Source of the DNA: VRUE01 sp963714155
GTDB taxonomy: Bacteria; Actinomycetota; Thermoleophilia; Solirubrobacterales; 70-9
Length of the DNA: 64,000 nt
Assembly: GCA_963714155.1 (NCBI GenBank)
Contig: OY970236.1
Span: forward strand, 1,240,001-1,304,000
Direction: 5' to 3'
In this document: in pieces, positions 39,732 to 48,628 of the stretch
Numbering within the stretch: the first letter of the stretch is position 1
How the letters are laid out: each line of letters starts with the position of its first letter
Position numbers and translations under genes: made by a program
The notes under the pieces: generated by a model
Seen by the model: only the letters and a program-made list of their open reading frames with translations
Told to the model about the DNA's origin: nothing
The model's database searches: none

Positions 39732-41294
39732 ATGGTCAAGATCCGTTACGCCATTCCAGTCTTTGCCCTGATCGCGGCGCTCTTCGCCGCCGGCTGTGGC
39801 AGCAGCAGCGACGGCTCTTCCAATGGCTCCGACCTGGCCGAGCTGGCCTCGCCGGGCTCGCTCGTTTTCGTCGAAGGCCAGCTGCAACCGAAGGGCGCGC
39901 TGAAGCAGAACGTCGACGCGATCGCCAAGCGGTTTACCGGCGAAGCCAGCCTCGGCGACTTCGTCATCTCCGAACTGGAAAGCTCCGCCCGGGAGGACGG
40001 CGAATCGTTCGACTTCGTCAGCGAAGTCGAACCGTGGCTGGGCGAACGTGGCGGCGTAGCCTTCGAACGCCTTGTTGATGGAGAACTATCCGAACCGCTG
40101 ATCGCGATCGAGACCAAGGACGCGGCGGCGACGCAGAGCTTCGTCGACAAACGCACCAAGCAGAGCAAAGACCCGTCCAAAGACGCCTCTTACGAAGGGG
40201 TCGACTTCAAGGTCGGCGGCTCCGAAGACAACGCGGTGGGCGTTATCGGTGACGCGCTTGTCCTCGCCGACAGCGAAAAGGAATTCAAAGCCGCCGTCGA
40301 TGCCTCCCAGGGCGACTCGCTCGGCGGCGAAGATCGCTTCCAGGAGGCGGTCGACGCGGCGTCCGATGGAAGCTTCGCCGACGTCTACGTCGACGTCGGC
40401 GGGATCATCAAGCAGTCCGAAGACGGAATCGACGAACAGACCCAGGAAGTGCTGCAGGGCGCCGGCATCGATCCGAGCGAAGCGACCGCGGTCGCCAGCT
40501 TGATACCGCGGTCCGACCAGATCGAGGTCGAGCTGAGCAGCGACCTTGGCGGTGAGAAGGCGCCGTCGGGCGACGCCTCGGAGCTGCTGGGCTCGATGCC
40601 CGCCGACTCACTGGCGGCCTTCTCCTTCTCGGAATTCAGCGACCAGCTGGAAGAAGCAATTGACAGCCTCGACGAAAAGGGCTCCCCTCCGGACTTGAAG
40701 CCAAACGAACTGAAGAGCACCGCGGAACAGGCGGGGCTCGACCTCAACAAGATCGCTGCTTCACTCGAAGACGGCGCCGTCTTCGTCGAAGGCAACGATC
40801 AGAGCAGCCTTGGTGGGGCGATGGTTGTGACGGCCAGCTCCAGCGAAGCGGCGGACGCGATCACTAGCTTGGGCGCGCTTCTGCGCGGTGCCCGTGTTCC
40901 AGGCGTGACCGCGGTCAGTGGCAAGGCAAGCGGCTTCTCTATCCGTAGCGACGAACTGGGCAGCAAGCCGGCGGTCGTGATCGCCAAGGGCGACCGGATC
41001 GCCGCCGGTTATGGCCTTGCTCCGGCCCTTGCCGGCCTCAATGCCGGCTCGGGGGCCACTCTCTCGAGCACGGCCGGCTACAAGGCAGCGGTCTCGGCAC
41101 TGGGCGAGACGCCGATCAGCGCCTACGTCGACGGCGCCGCGGCGCTGGGCCTCGCCGAAGCGCTCGTGCCGCGCTCGAAAACGGACTTCTGGGAAGCCGT
41201 TCCCTACCTGAAGAAGATCAGCTACATCGGTATTGGCGCCGGCAGCAGCGATGAGCTGGCGACCGCGAAGCTGATCGCGGGCATCGGTAAATAA
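39732..41294 (+). CDS. DUF3352-type predicted lipoprotein
   Basis: 520 residues. It has a lipoprotein signal with lipobox LFAAGC (Cys near residue 23), followed by a Ser/Gly linker and a long alpha/beta domain with regular repeats such as VFVEGQLQPKGALKQNV, GGVAFERL, ADVYVDVGGIIKQ and SLEDGAVFVEGND. This layout resembles the DUF3352 family of secreted proteins common in actinobacteria and cyanobacteria, whose role is unknown. It stands alone between glmS and acpS. Confidence 0.75.
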   Translation: MVKIRYAIPVFALIAALFAAGCGSSSDGSSNGSDLAELASPGSLVFVEGQLQPKGALKQNVDAIAKRFTGEASLGDFVISELESSAREDGESFDFVSEVEPWLGERGGVAFERLVDGELSEPLIAIETKDAAATQSFVDKRTKQSKDPSKDASYEGVDFKVGGSEDNAVGVIGDALVLADSEKEFKAAVDASQGDSLGGEDRFQEAVDAASDGSFADVYVDVGGIIKQSEDGIDEQTQEVLQGAGIDPSEATAVASLIPRSDQIEVELSSDLGGEKAPSGDASELLGSMPADSLAAFSFSEFSDQLEEAIDSLDEKGSPPDLKPNELKSTAEQAGLDLNKIAASLEDGAVFVEGNDQSSLGGAMVVTASSSEAADAITSLGALLRGARVPGVTAVSGKASGFSIRSDELGSKPAVVIAKGDRIAAGYGLAPALAGLNAGSGATLSSTAGYKAAVSALGETPISAYVDGAAALGLAEALVPRSKTDFWEAVPYLKKISYIGIGAGSSDELATAKLIAGIGK

Positions 41295-41301
41295 TTCGCG
41301 G

Positions 41302-41658
41302 ATGAGCTCGGGCGTCGGGATCGACCTGCTCGAGATCGACCGCTTGGAGCGAGCGCTGCGGCGATACCCGCGCCTCGCCGAGCGGATCTTCAGCGAGGGT
41401 GAGCGTGAATACGCCGGGGCGCGGGCGCGCCCTGCCCGCCACCTCGCCGCCCGCTTCGCGGCCAAGGAGGCTGTGGTCAAGGCACTTGGCCTCAGCGGTG
41501 GCTTCGGCCTGCGGCGGATCGAGGTGCGTGCTGGTGAGCCGCCGACGGTTGCGCTTTCTGGCGCCGTCGCGGAGGCAGCTGCGGGCCGGCGGGTCGAGAT
41601 CTCGCTGACCCACTCGCGCGACTTTGCGGCCGCGGTCGCCATCGTCGAGACTGCATGA
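41302..41658 (+). CDS. acpS: Holo-[acyl-carrier-protein] synthase
   Basis: 118 residues. Transfers the 4'-phosphopantetheine arm from CoA to apo-ACP. It has both signature motifs: the N-terminal GVGIDLLEIDRLERAL (metal-binding Asp) and HLAARFAAKEAVVKALG (metal and phosphate contacts). A C-terminal SLTHSRDFAAAVAIVE strand follows. The nnr gene begins at the very next base after its stop, the usual acpS-nnr order in actinobacteria. Confidence 0.94.
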   Translation: MSSGVGIDLLEIDRLERALRRYPRLAERIFSEGEREYAGARARPARHLAARFAAKEAVVKALGLSGGFGLRRIEVRAGEPPTVALSGAVAEAAAGRRVEISLTHSRDFAAAVAIVETA

Positions 41659-43130
41659 ATGGAGCCCTGGCTCAGCCCTCTTTTTGACGCCGACGGGATT
41701 CGCGCCGTCGATCGCTGGGCGATCGAGGAGCAGGGCATCCCCGAGGCGGACTTGATGGAGGCGGCCGGTACTGCGCTGGCGGAGGCAGTGGCCGGCCTGG
41801 CGCCGCAGGGTCCGCTGCGGATCGTCTGCGGCAAGGGCAACAACGGCGGCGACGGGCTGGTCGCCGCGCGGCATCTGCGCGGGCTGGGCTTCGAGCTCGA
41901 GGTTCTCGAGCTCGAGCAGGGACGGAGCAGAGGATCTCGACGCTTGGCTGCAGGGTGCCGGGGCCGTCGTCGATGCGATCTTCGGCACGGGCTTCAAGGG
42001 CGAGCCGAGGGAGCCCGCCGCTGCGGCGATCGAAGCGATCAACCGCTGCGGCGCGCCCGTGGTTGCCTGTGACATCGCCTCCGGGGTTGATGCCTCGAGC
42101 GGCGAGATCGAGGGTCTTGCCGTGGAAGCCGATCTCACGATCAGCTTCCACGCTGCCAAGGTCGGTCACCGCGTCGCACCGGGCAAGTGGCATACGGGCG
42201 AGCTGCAGGTCGCCCCGATCGGCGTTCCCGACGGCGCTCCGGGCAAGCCCGTAGCCGGGACGATCACGCCTGACATTCTCAGCCTGCTTCCCGCGCCGTG
42301 GGCCCCAGTCGACCAAGTTCAGCTCCGGGCAGGTCGTGATCGCCGGCGGATCGCAGGGGGCTCACCGGGGCCGTGCAGATGTCCTCGCTGGCCGCGATCC
42401 GTGCCGGCGCCGGCTACGCCACCGTCGCCGTCCCGGCCGACCTCGAGCCGATCTTCGAGGCTGCGCAGCCAGAGGTGATGTCGGTCGGCTGCCCGGGCGG
42501 CGATGGCTGTTTGGCGCCCGCTTCGCTGAAACCGATCCTGAAGACCTTCGAGCGGGCGGCCGCCGGCGTGCTCGGTCCCGGCCTGGGCCGTGATCCCGGC
42601 TCGGTCGAGCTGGCCCGCGAAGCGGCTGCCGCGATCGAGGCGCCGCTGGTGATCGACGCCGACGGGCTCAACGCCTTTGCCGGTGAGATCGGCCGGATCG
42701 GTCGAGCGCGGCGGCGCCACCGTCCTCACCCCTCACGCCGGCGAGCTGGGGCGGCTGCTCGGCCGTTCCTCGGAGCAGATTGCCAGCGCGAGGCTCAGCG
42801 CCGCACGGGAGGCTGCCGTGCGCGGCTGCGGCCGTCGTCGTGCTCAAGGGCGACGACACGATCGTCACCGACGGCGAGCGGGTCGCGGTCAACGCAGTCT
42901 CGGCACCGGCGCTGGCAACCGCTGGCACCGGCGACGTTCTCTCGGGCATCACCGCGGCGATGCTCGCTCGCGGCCTCGACCCCTTTGCCGCCGCCTGCGC
43001 CGCGGTGCTCGCCCACGCTCGCGCCGGTCGGGCGGCGGCGCAGCGGATCGGTGCCGCCGAGTCGGTGATCGCCAGCGACGTAATCGGCGCGATTCCAGCG
43101 GCAATGCGTGCCGGCGGGCCGGTCGAATAA
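41659..43130 (+). pseudogene. nnr: Bifunctional NAD(P)H-hydrate epimerase/dehydratase with five apparent base insertions
   Basis: A fusion of NnrE and NnrD, which repairs NADHX and NADPHX. The epimerase half shows DRWAIEEQGIPEADLMEAAG, GKGNNGGDGLVAARHL, VVDAIFGTGFKGEP and DIASGVDASSGE. The dehydratase half shows VVIAGGS, LTGAVQMSSLAAIRAGAGY, GVLGPGLGRD, VIDADGLNAFAG, TVLTPHAGELGRLLG and ATAGTGDVLSGITAAMLARG. These lie in successive frames with +1 changes near 41920, 42305, 42358, 42693 and 42821. Removing five bases restores one frame of about 488 residues, the family size. Every conserved block is intact, so error or very recent change is more likely than old decay. Confidence 0.88.
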
Positions 43131-43133
43131 CCT
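43128..43133 (+). promoter_or_regulatory. -10 box for a leaderless CBS-protein transcript
   Basis: TAACCT overlaps the nnr stop codon and ends six bases before ATG 43140; the sequence between, CGCGCC, contains no ribosome site. Confidence 0.4.
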
Positions 43134-43139
43134 CGCGCC

Positions 43140-43604
43140 ATGAAGACCGCCGCGGAGATCATGGATGCCGACGTGCCGACCGTCTCGCCCGACGCGGATG
43201 CGCGGGCGGCGATCGAGCTCTTGGCAAAGACCGAGATCGGCGCCCTGCCGGTGACCGATCGGGACCGCAAGGTGGTCGGCATCGTCAGCGAGTCAGACCT
43301 GATCCTCAGCGATGAGGAAGCCGACCTGCACCTGCCTCACTACCTCAACATCATGGGTGGCATCGTCTTCGTCGGCTCGATGAAGGGCTTCGAGAAGCGC
43401 CTCGACAAGGCCTTCGCCACCAGCGTCGCCGAGCTGATGACGGCCGATCCGATCGTCGCTCACGTCGACGACGATGCCGAGGCGGTGGCGCGCATGATCG
43501 CCGAGAAGCACCACAACCACCTGCCCGTCGTCGACGACGAGGGCCGCCTCGCCGGGCTGGTCACGCGGGCCGACGCGCTGGCTGCGCTCGTCGCCAACGA
43601 GTAG
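43140..43604 (+). CDS. Two-CBS-domain protein
   Basis: 154 residues forming one Bateman module. CBS1 covers about 5-65 (AAEIMDADVPTVSPDADARAA, GALPVTDRDRKVVGIVSESDL) and CBS2 about 95-150 (VAELMTADPIVAHVDDDAEAVA, HNHLPVVDDEGRLAGLVTRADAL). A hydrophobic linker (YLNIMGGIVFVGSMKGFEKRL) lies between. Such stand-alone modules bind adenine nucleotides and regulate partner enzymes or transporters; the partner is unknown. The gene is intact although both neighbours are frameshifted. Confidence 0.9.
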   Translation: MKTAAEIMDADVPTVSPDADARAAIELLAKTEIGALPVTDRDRKVVGIVSESDLILSDEEADLHLPHYLNIMGGIVFVGSMKGFEKRLDKAFATSVAELMTADPIVAHVDDDAEAVARMIAEKHHNHLPVVDDEGRLAGLVTRADALAALVANE

Positions 43605-43608
43605 CCCG

Positions 43609-44720
43609 ATGGCGCGGGCCCTCGCCCGGATCGACCTTGGCGCCGTCGAGCGCAACTGCGCACGGCTGAAGGCCGAGCTGGGCCCCGACAGCGAGCTCTG
43701 CGCGGTGGTCAAGGCCGACGGTTACGGCCACGGTGCCGACGCTTGTGCGAACGCCGCGCTAGCCGGTGGGGCGACGCGACTCGCGGTGGCAACGGGCGCC
43801 GAGGCGGCGCTGATCGGTCGCCGCTTTCCGCAGGTCCCGCTGCTGGCGATGGGAGCGCTCACCGCCGAGGACCTCGAGGACGCCCTCGCTGCCGGCGCCG
43901 AGGTTGCCGTCTGGCGGGAGGGATTCCGCGCCTTCGCCAGCGCCCGAGGCCGCGCCCAGGGGCGGCGCGTCCGGGTCCACGTCAAGTTCGACAGCGGCAT
44001 GGGCCGCCTCGGCAACCCCGATGCGGACGAGGTGCTGGCGCTGGCCCGTGCCTGCGCCGAGGACCCGATGCTCGATCTGGTCGGGGTCTGGACCCACTTC
44101 GCCACCGCCGACGAACCGGACTCCGAGTTCTTCGATCAGCAGCTCGCAGCGCTTCACCGCGGTTGCTGCCGCGGTCAAGGCCGAGTTCCCCGACGTGGTC
44201 GCCCACGCCGCCAACAGCGCCGCGGTCTTCCGCGAGCCGCGAGCGCATTTCGACATGGCCCGCTGCGGCGTCGCTGTCTACGGGCTCGATCCGTTTCAGG
44301 GGGATCCGGCTGAGCGGGGCCTCGAGCCGGCGCTCTCGTTGCACTCCTACGTTGCCGACGTCAAGCGCTTCTCAGCTGGGGCAAGTGCTGGCTACGGGCA
44401 GGCCTGGCGGGCCCCGGCCGATACCTGGGTCGGCGTGCTCCCGCTTGGCTACGGCGACGGGGTGCGGCGCGGTCTCTCGAACAATGCCGAGGTGCTGATC
44501 CGCGGCCGCCGCCATCCCGCTCGTCGGCACCGTCTCGATGGACAACATCACGGTCGACCTCGGCTCCGAGACCGAGGTCGAGGCCGGCGACGAGGCCGTG
44601 CTGATTGGCAGCCAGGGCGCTGAGTCGATCCGCAGCGAGGAGGTGGCCAAGCGCCTGGGGACGATCAACTACGAGGTCACCTGCGGGATCTCGGCCCGGG
44701 TGCCGCGAGCGCCGGCATGA
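43609..44720 (+). pseudogene. alr: Alanine racemase with two apparent base insertions
   Basis: A PLP enzyme that makes D-alanine for peptidoglycan. The first frame has the PLP-lysine motif AVVKADGYGHGADA and VHVKFDSGMGRLG. After about 44150 the next frame has VVAHAANSAAVFREP, FDMARCGVAVYGLDP and ASAGYGQAWRA (catalytic Tyr). After about 44513 a third frame has LVGTVSMDNITVDLG and INYEVTCGISARVPR. Removing one base at each point gives about 369 residues, the normal size. All catalytic blocks are kept. Its end overlaps the next start (ATG 44717). Confidence 0.88.
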
Positions 44721-46140
44721 ATGCCGCTGAGCGACTCGATGCGGCCCCGCTCGTTGCCCTGGCGCGAGGGGGAGTGGGCGAGCGTGGGGAGGTCTGGATC
44801 GCCGGCGGGGCGGTCCGCGACGCGGCCCTGGGGCGCGACGTGGTCGACCTCGACCTCGCCGTCGCCGGCTGACCCGGCGCCGGTCGCCAAGGCGATCGCC
44901 CGGGTGGGGGAAGGGCACTCCTTCGAGCTCTCCGCCGAGTTCGCGACCTGGCGGGCGGTCGCCGCCGATCACAGCTGGCAGATCGACGTCACGGCACTGC
45001 GCGGTGCGACGATCGAGGCCGACCTGGCCGAGCGCGACTTCACGATTGGCGCCGTGGCCGTCCCGCTGGCGGGTGGCGAGCCGCTCGACCCGTTCGGTGG
45101 CCTCGCCGACCTCGAGCGGGGATTGCTGCGGGTGGTCGGCGAGCGCAGCTTCGCCGCTGATCCCCTGCGCCTGCTGCGTGCGGCCCGCTTTGCCGCCGGC
45201 CTCGAGCTTGCAGATCGACCCGGGGACGGTGGCTCTGGCACAGGCCGAAGCCGCCCGTGCCGGCGAGCCGGCCGGAGAGCGACAGTTGGTCGAGCTGCGC
45301 AAGCTGATCGGCGGTCCCGATCCGCTGCGGGGCATGCAGCTGCTCGACGAGCTCGGCCTCACCGCCGTCGTTCTGCCGGAGTTGGACGCCCTGCACGGGG
45401 TCGAACAGGGGCCCAACCATCACCTCGACGTGCACGGGCACACGATGGCCGTGCTGGAGCGCACGCTCCAGGTCGAGGGTGACCTGGAGCGCTTCGGCGG
45501 CGAGCGCGCCGATCAGCTGCGCGCCCTGCTCGCCGAGCCGCTTGCCGACGAGATGAGTCGTGGCACCGCGCTGCGCTTTGGCGCTCTCGTTCACGACATC
45601 GGCAAGCCAGTCACTCGCTCCGAACGGGACGGCTTCGTCACCTTCATCGGCCACGACCGCGACGGGGTCGAGATCGTCGGCGGGCTCTGCGGGCGGTTGC
45701 GGGCGAGCCGCACCCTCACCCGCCATCTGCAGGACCTCACCCTGCACCACCTGCGCCTGGGCTTCCTCGTCCACGAGGCGCCGCTGCCGCCGCGGCGGGT
45801 TCATGAGTACCTGCGGGCGACCGAGCCGGTCAGCGCCGACGTGACCCTGTTGACGATCGCCGATCGGCTCTCGGCACGGGGTTCGGGCCCCTTCGCGACC
45901 GAGGAGGCGATCGAAGCCCACCTCGCCCTGGCCAGGCAGATGCTTGCCGATGCCCTCGATTGGCGACGCGAGGGCCCGCCACGGCCGCTGCTTCGCGGCG
46001 ATGAGCTCGCCACCGCGCTCGGCCTAGCGGAGGGGCCGGAGCTTGGCGAGCTGTTGGCCGAGCTGGAGGCCGCTCAGTACGCAGGCGAGGTTAGTAGCCG
46101 CGAGCAGGCAATCGACCGGGCCAGAGCCCTGCGCGGCTGA
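44717..46140 (+). pseudogene. CCA-adding / poly(A) polymerase-family nucleotidyltransferase with HD domain, two apparent insertions
   Basis: Belongs to the class II tRNA nucleotidyltransferases that add or repair the 3' CCA. The N-terminal catalytic loop VWIAGGAVRDAALGRDVVDLDL is read from ATG 44717. A TGA at 44870 follows one extra base near 44868, and the frame resumes with DPAPVAKAIARVGEG, ERDFTIGAVAVPL and RLLRAARFA. A second extra base near 45208 restores the frame with LQIDPGTVALAQ, HHLDVHGHTMAVLERTL and the HD-domain ALRFGALVHDIGKP. The repaired length is about 473 residues. Whether it is a true CCA-adding enzyme or a relative cannot be settled by eye. Confidence 0.85.
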
Positions 46141-46153
46141 ACCGGCGGTCCGG

Positions 46154-46159
46154 TACGCT
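46154..46159 (+). promoter_or_regulatory. -10 box for a leaderless infA transcript
   Basis: TACGCT ends nine bases before the infA ATG with no Shine-Dalgarno sequence between (CCCTGCCGC). Confidence 0.45.
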
Positions 46160-46168
46160 CCCTGCCGC

Positions 46169-46387
46169 ATGGCGAAAGAGGAGAAGATCGAGATGGAGGG
46201 CGAGATCACCGAGGCCCTCCCCAACACGATGTTTCGGGTCAAACTGGACAACGACCACGACGTGCTTGGGCATATCTCCGGCAAGATGCGCCGCCACTAC
46301 ATCCGGATCCTGCCCGGCGACCGGGTCAAGATCGAGCTTTCGCCGTATGACCTCGACCGGGGTCGCATCACCTACCGCTACAAATAG
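46169..46387 (+). CDS. infA: Translation initiation factor IF-1
   Basis: 72 residues, the standard size. A single OB-fold: EKIEMEGEITEALPNTMFRVKLDNDHDVLGHISGKMRRHYIRILPGDRV is collinear with IF-1 throughout. It binds the A site of the 30S subunit during initiation. The usual place of infA is beside rpsM/rpmJ; here it stands after the CCA-adding-type gene, so it could be a second IF-1 copy or a relocated one. Confidence 0.93.
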   Translation: MAKEEKIEMEGEITEALPNTMFRVKLDNDHDVLGHISGKMRRHYIRILPGDRVKIELSPYDLDRGRITYRYK

Positions 46388-46396
46388 GCCTCGGCA

Positions 46397-46819
46397 GTGA
46401 GCCTGCGTTTCCGCATCGACCCCGAGATCGTCCACGAGACGGTCGACGGAGAGGTGATCGCGATCGACTTGGTCAGCGGTAGCTACTACAGCCTGGCCGG
46501 CAGCGGGCCCGTGGCCTGGGAAGTGCTTGGCGGCGGTGCCAGCGAGGCCGAGATCAGAGCTGCGCTGGCGAGCCGTTTCGAGGCCGACGGCGAGACGATT
46601 GTCGCGGCCGTCTCGGCGCTGCTAGCCGAGCTGCAGGAGAGCAAACTGATTGTCAGCGATGAGCAGCCGGGCGAGGCGCCGCCGGTAGCCGGCAGCACGG
46701 GGGAGAAGATCCCGTTCGAGGCGCCGCGGCTGGAGCGCTACACCGATATGAAGGACTACTTCCTGCTCGACCCGATCCACGAGGTCGACACCGCCGGTTG
46801 GCCGCGGCCGGCGGCCTAG
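46397..46819 (+). CDS. PqqD-family protein with a conserved-looking C-terminal peptide
   Basis: 140 residues. The first 90 form a PqqD-like winged-helix fold (VIAIDLVSGSYYSLAGSGPVAWEVLGGG, then helices and SKLIVSDEQ). Such folds bind leader peptides in ribosomal-peptide pathways. After a flexible linker the protein ends RLERYTDMKDYFLLDPIHEVD-like with a final GWPRP, which looks like a separate short conserved peptide. The start is GTG 46397, ten bases after infA. A kinase-like gene follows after two bases. No radical-SAM or cyclase gene is adjacent, so a RiPP role is only suggested. Confidence 0.8.
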   Translation: MSLRFRIDPEIVHETVDGEVIAIDLVSGSYYSLAGSGPVAWEVLGGGASEAEIRAALASRFEADGETIVAAVSALLAELQESKLIVSDEQPGEAPPVAGSTGEKIPFEAPRLERYTDMKDYFLLDPIHEVDTAGWPRPAA

Positions 46820-46821
46820 GC

Positions 46822-47946
46822 GTGCCGGGGCAGCCGGCTGTGCAAGCGGCGCCACCCGACCTCGCCAGCGAGTACTTCGAGCGGCTGCGAGAGCGCTGCG
46901 AGCGAGCAGCAGCGATGACGGGGGGCGCCGGCACTCTGGATCTGGAGATGGCCGGATTGCGGCTGCGGTTGCGTTTTGCGGGGGAGCCGCTGCGCGAGGC
47001 GCTGTTGGCGCCCTTCGACCACCTCGCTTGCCACGAGGAGGGAGATCCCGTCCTGACGATCTCGCTCTTCGACACGGCCTCGACCGGCGTCGAGCCACCA
47101 GCTCCCCTGTGGGAGCCGATCGCGGCCGCGCCGGGCACCAACCCGGTCGCCCGGCTGCGCTCCGAGCGGGCCTGCGTCCTCGCCGCTGCCGGCAGCAGGG
47201 CGCTCACCGCCGCGCTGCCGGCGCAGGGAGTCGCCGTCTTCCACCTGCCCGATGCGACCGCGATTCCCGCGATGGAGCGAGCGGCCCCGATTCGCGAGGC
47301 GCTGCAGCTGCTGATGGCCGCGAGGGGACGACTGATGACGCACGCGGGTGCGGTTGGCAGCGGCGGGCGCGGCGTGCTCCTCGTCGGCCGCGGGGGGTCG
47401 GGCAAGTCGACGCTGGCGCTCTCCTGTGCGCTCGCCGGGATGGAGATCGTCGCCGATGACTACGTCCTGCTCGACCCCGCCACTCTCGCTGCGCACGCGA
47501 TGCAGTCGACGGCAAAGCTGACCGAAGACAGCGCCTCGCGCCTCGGCATCCCCGGCGAGGCAATCGACCCGGCGGGCTTCGAGCCGACCCTCGAGGGGCC
47601 GGCCAAGGCCCTGGTGCGGATCCCCGACCTCGCGCCGGGCCGGCTCAAGCGACAGTTGCAGGTGACGGCCATCGTCGCCCCGACGCTGAGTTCGTCTCAA
47701 CCCGCGTATATCGGGGGTGGAGACGGACTCGGTGAGATCGAGCCGGCCGTTCATGCGACTTCGGCGGCCGAGGCGCTGCGGGCGGTGGCGCCGAGCACGA
47801 TCGTGCAAGCGGGCTTTGGCGGCGGGGACTCGCTGGCGACGCTCGCCGACCTCGTGCGCCGCGTGCCCAGCTACGCGCTCGAGCTCAGCCCGAACCACGC
47901 GGCAAATGCGGCCGCCGTCGAGCGCCTGGTGGGCGACCTTGGCTGA
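46822..47946 (+). CDS. HPr-kinase-like P-loop protein carrying an in-frame palindrome
   Basis: About 374 residues from GTG 46822. The C-terminal part has a Walker A motif GRGGSGKSTLALSCALAG followed by MEIVADDYVLLDP, matching the HprK/P-like 'serine kinase of HPr' domain found next to PqqD proteins in many genomes. No PTS components are nearby, so the substrate is probably not HPr. The residues SSSQPAYIGGGDGLGE (about 292-307) are encoded by copy 2 of the 43-bp palindrome and interrupt the domain. The TTG at 46798 is an alternative start inside pqqD. The stop overlaps the glycosyltransferase start. Confidence 0.8.
   Translation: MPGQPAVQAAPPDLASEYFERLRERCERAAAMTGGAGTLDLEMAGLRLRLRFAGEPLREALLAPFDHLACHEEGDPVLTISLFDTASTGVEPPAPLWEPIAAAPGTNPVARLRSERACVLAAAGSRALTAALPAQGVAVFHLPDATAIPAMERAAPIREALQLLMAARGRLMTHAGAVGSGGRGVLLVGRGGSGKSTLALSCALAGMEIVADDYVLLDPATLAAHAMQSTAKLTEDSASRLGIPGEAIDPAGFEPTLEGPAKALVRIPDLAPGRLKRQLQVTAIVAPTLSSSQPAYIGGGDGLGEIEPAVHATSAAEALRAVAPSTIVQAGFGGGDSLATLADLVRRVPSYALELSPNHAANAAAVERLVGDLG
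47688..47730. repeat. In-frame palindrome, copy 2 of the 43-bp dispersed family
   Basis: The arms 47688-47703 and 47715-47730 pair over 16 positions with one G.T and one mismatch, around the centre GCGTATATCGG. It matches the reverse complement of 32394-32436 at 37 of 43 positions. It lies within the kinase-like gene and introduces no stop. Confidence 0.8.
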
Positions 47947-48628
47947 GCCGACCATCACCGCGGCGATCCCGGTGCGCGATGGCGAGGCCTACCTGGCCGA
48001 GGCGATCGAGAGCGTGCTCGCCCAGAGCCGGCCCTGCGATCAGGTCATCGTCGTCGACAACGGCTCAAGCGATCGCAGCGCCGAGATCGCCGCTGGTTTC
48101 GCTCCCGCGGTGGAGCTGGTGCACGAGCCCCGGCCTGGCATCGGCGCCGCCCGCAATGCAGCCCTGCGCGCTGCCCACGGTGACCTCGTCGCTTTCCTCG
48201 ACGCGGATGACCTTTGGGATCCGGAGAAGACCGCGCGGCAGCTTGCGGCCTTCGAGGCTGAGCCGGGGTTGCAACTCGTCTTCGGCCACGTGCGCCAGTT
48301 CGTCAGCCCCGATCTCGCCGCGGAGGAGGTTGAGGGTCTTCGGGTCCCGGCCGAGCCTCAGCCAGGCCAGCACATCGGTGCGCTGCTGGCACGGCGGGAG
48401 GCAATCGAGGCGATCGGGCCTTGGTCAGAGGACGTGCGCATCAGCGACGGCCTCACCTTCTTCCTGCGCGCTCGCGAGCTCGGCCTCGAGCAGGCGATGC
48501 TGACCGAGACGGTCATGCGGCGCCGAGTCCACGGCGGCAACCACTCGCTCAGCAACCGTGACGAGCGCCGCGAGTTCGCGCTTCACCTCAAGCGCTCGCT
48601 CGACCGCCGCCGCGGGGGGTCGGCATGA
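47939..48628 (+). CDS. GT2-family glycosyltransferase
   Basis: 229 residues of GT-A fold. TITAAIPVRDGEAYLAEAIESVL is the nucleotide-binding start, VIVVDNGSSDRSAEIA follows, and FLDADDLWDPEKTARQ carries the DxD metal motif. IGAARNAALRAAHGD is the usual GT2 spacer. The likely start is TTG 47939, eight bases inside the end of the preceding gene. It is coupled to the nucleotidyltransferase gene by ATGA. The donor and acceptor are unknown; placement in the PqqD/HprK-like cassette suggests modification of the same product. Confidence 0.85.
   Translation: MAEPTITAAIPVRDGEAYLAEAIESVLAQSRPCDQVIVVDNGSSDRSAEIAAGFAPAVELVHEPRPGIGAARNAALRAAHGDLVAFLDADDLWDPEKTARQLAAFEAEPGLQLVFGHVRQFVSPDLAAEEVEGLRVPAEPQPGQHIGALLARREAIEAIGPWSEDVRISDGLTFFLRARELGLEQAMLTETVMRRRVHGGNHSLSNRDERREFALHLKRSLDRRRGGSA

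Noticed and set aside
41659..46140. Programmed +1 frameshifting in nnr, alr and the CCA-adding-type gene
   Set aside because: The sites share no slippery motif, lie in different contexts (G runs, C runs, CTT, TGA) and number up to five in one gene; artefact or mutation is simpler.
46169..46387. The infA gene as a cold-shock protein
   Set aside because: The sequence is collinear with IF-1 over its whole length and lacks the RNP1 KGFGFI and RNP2 motifs of cold-shock proteins.
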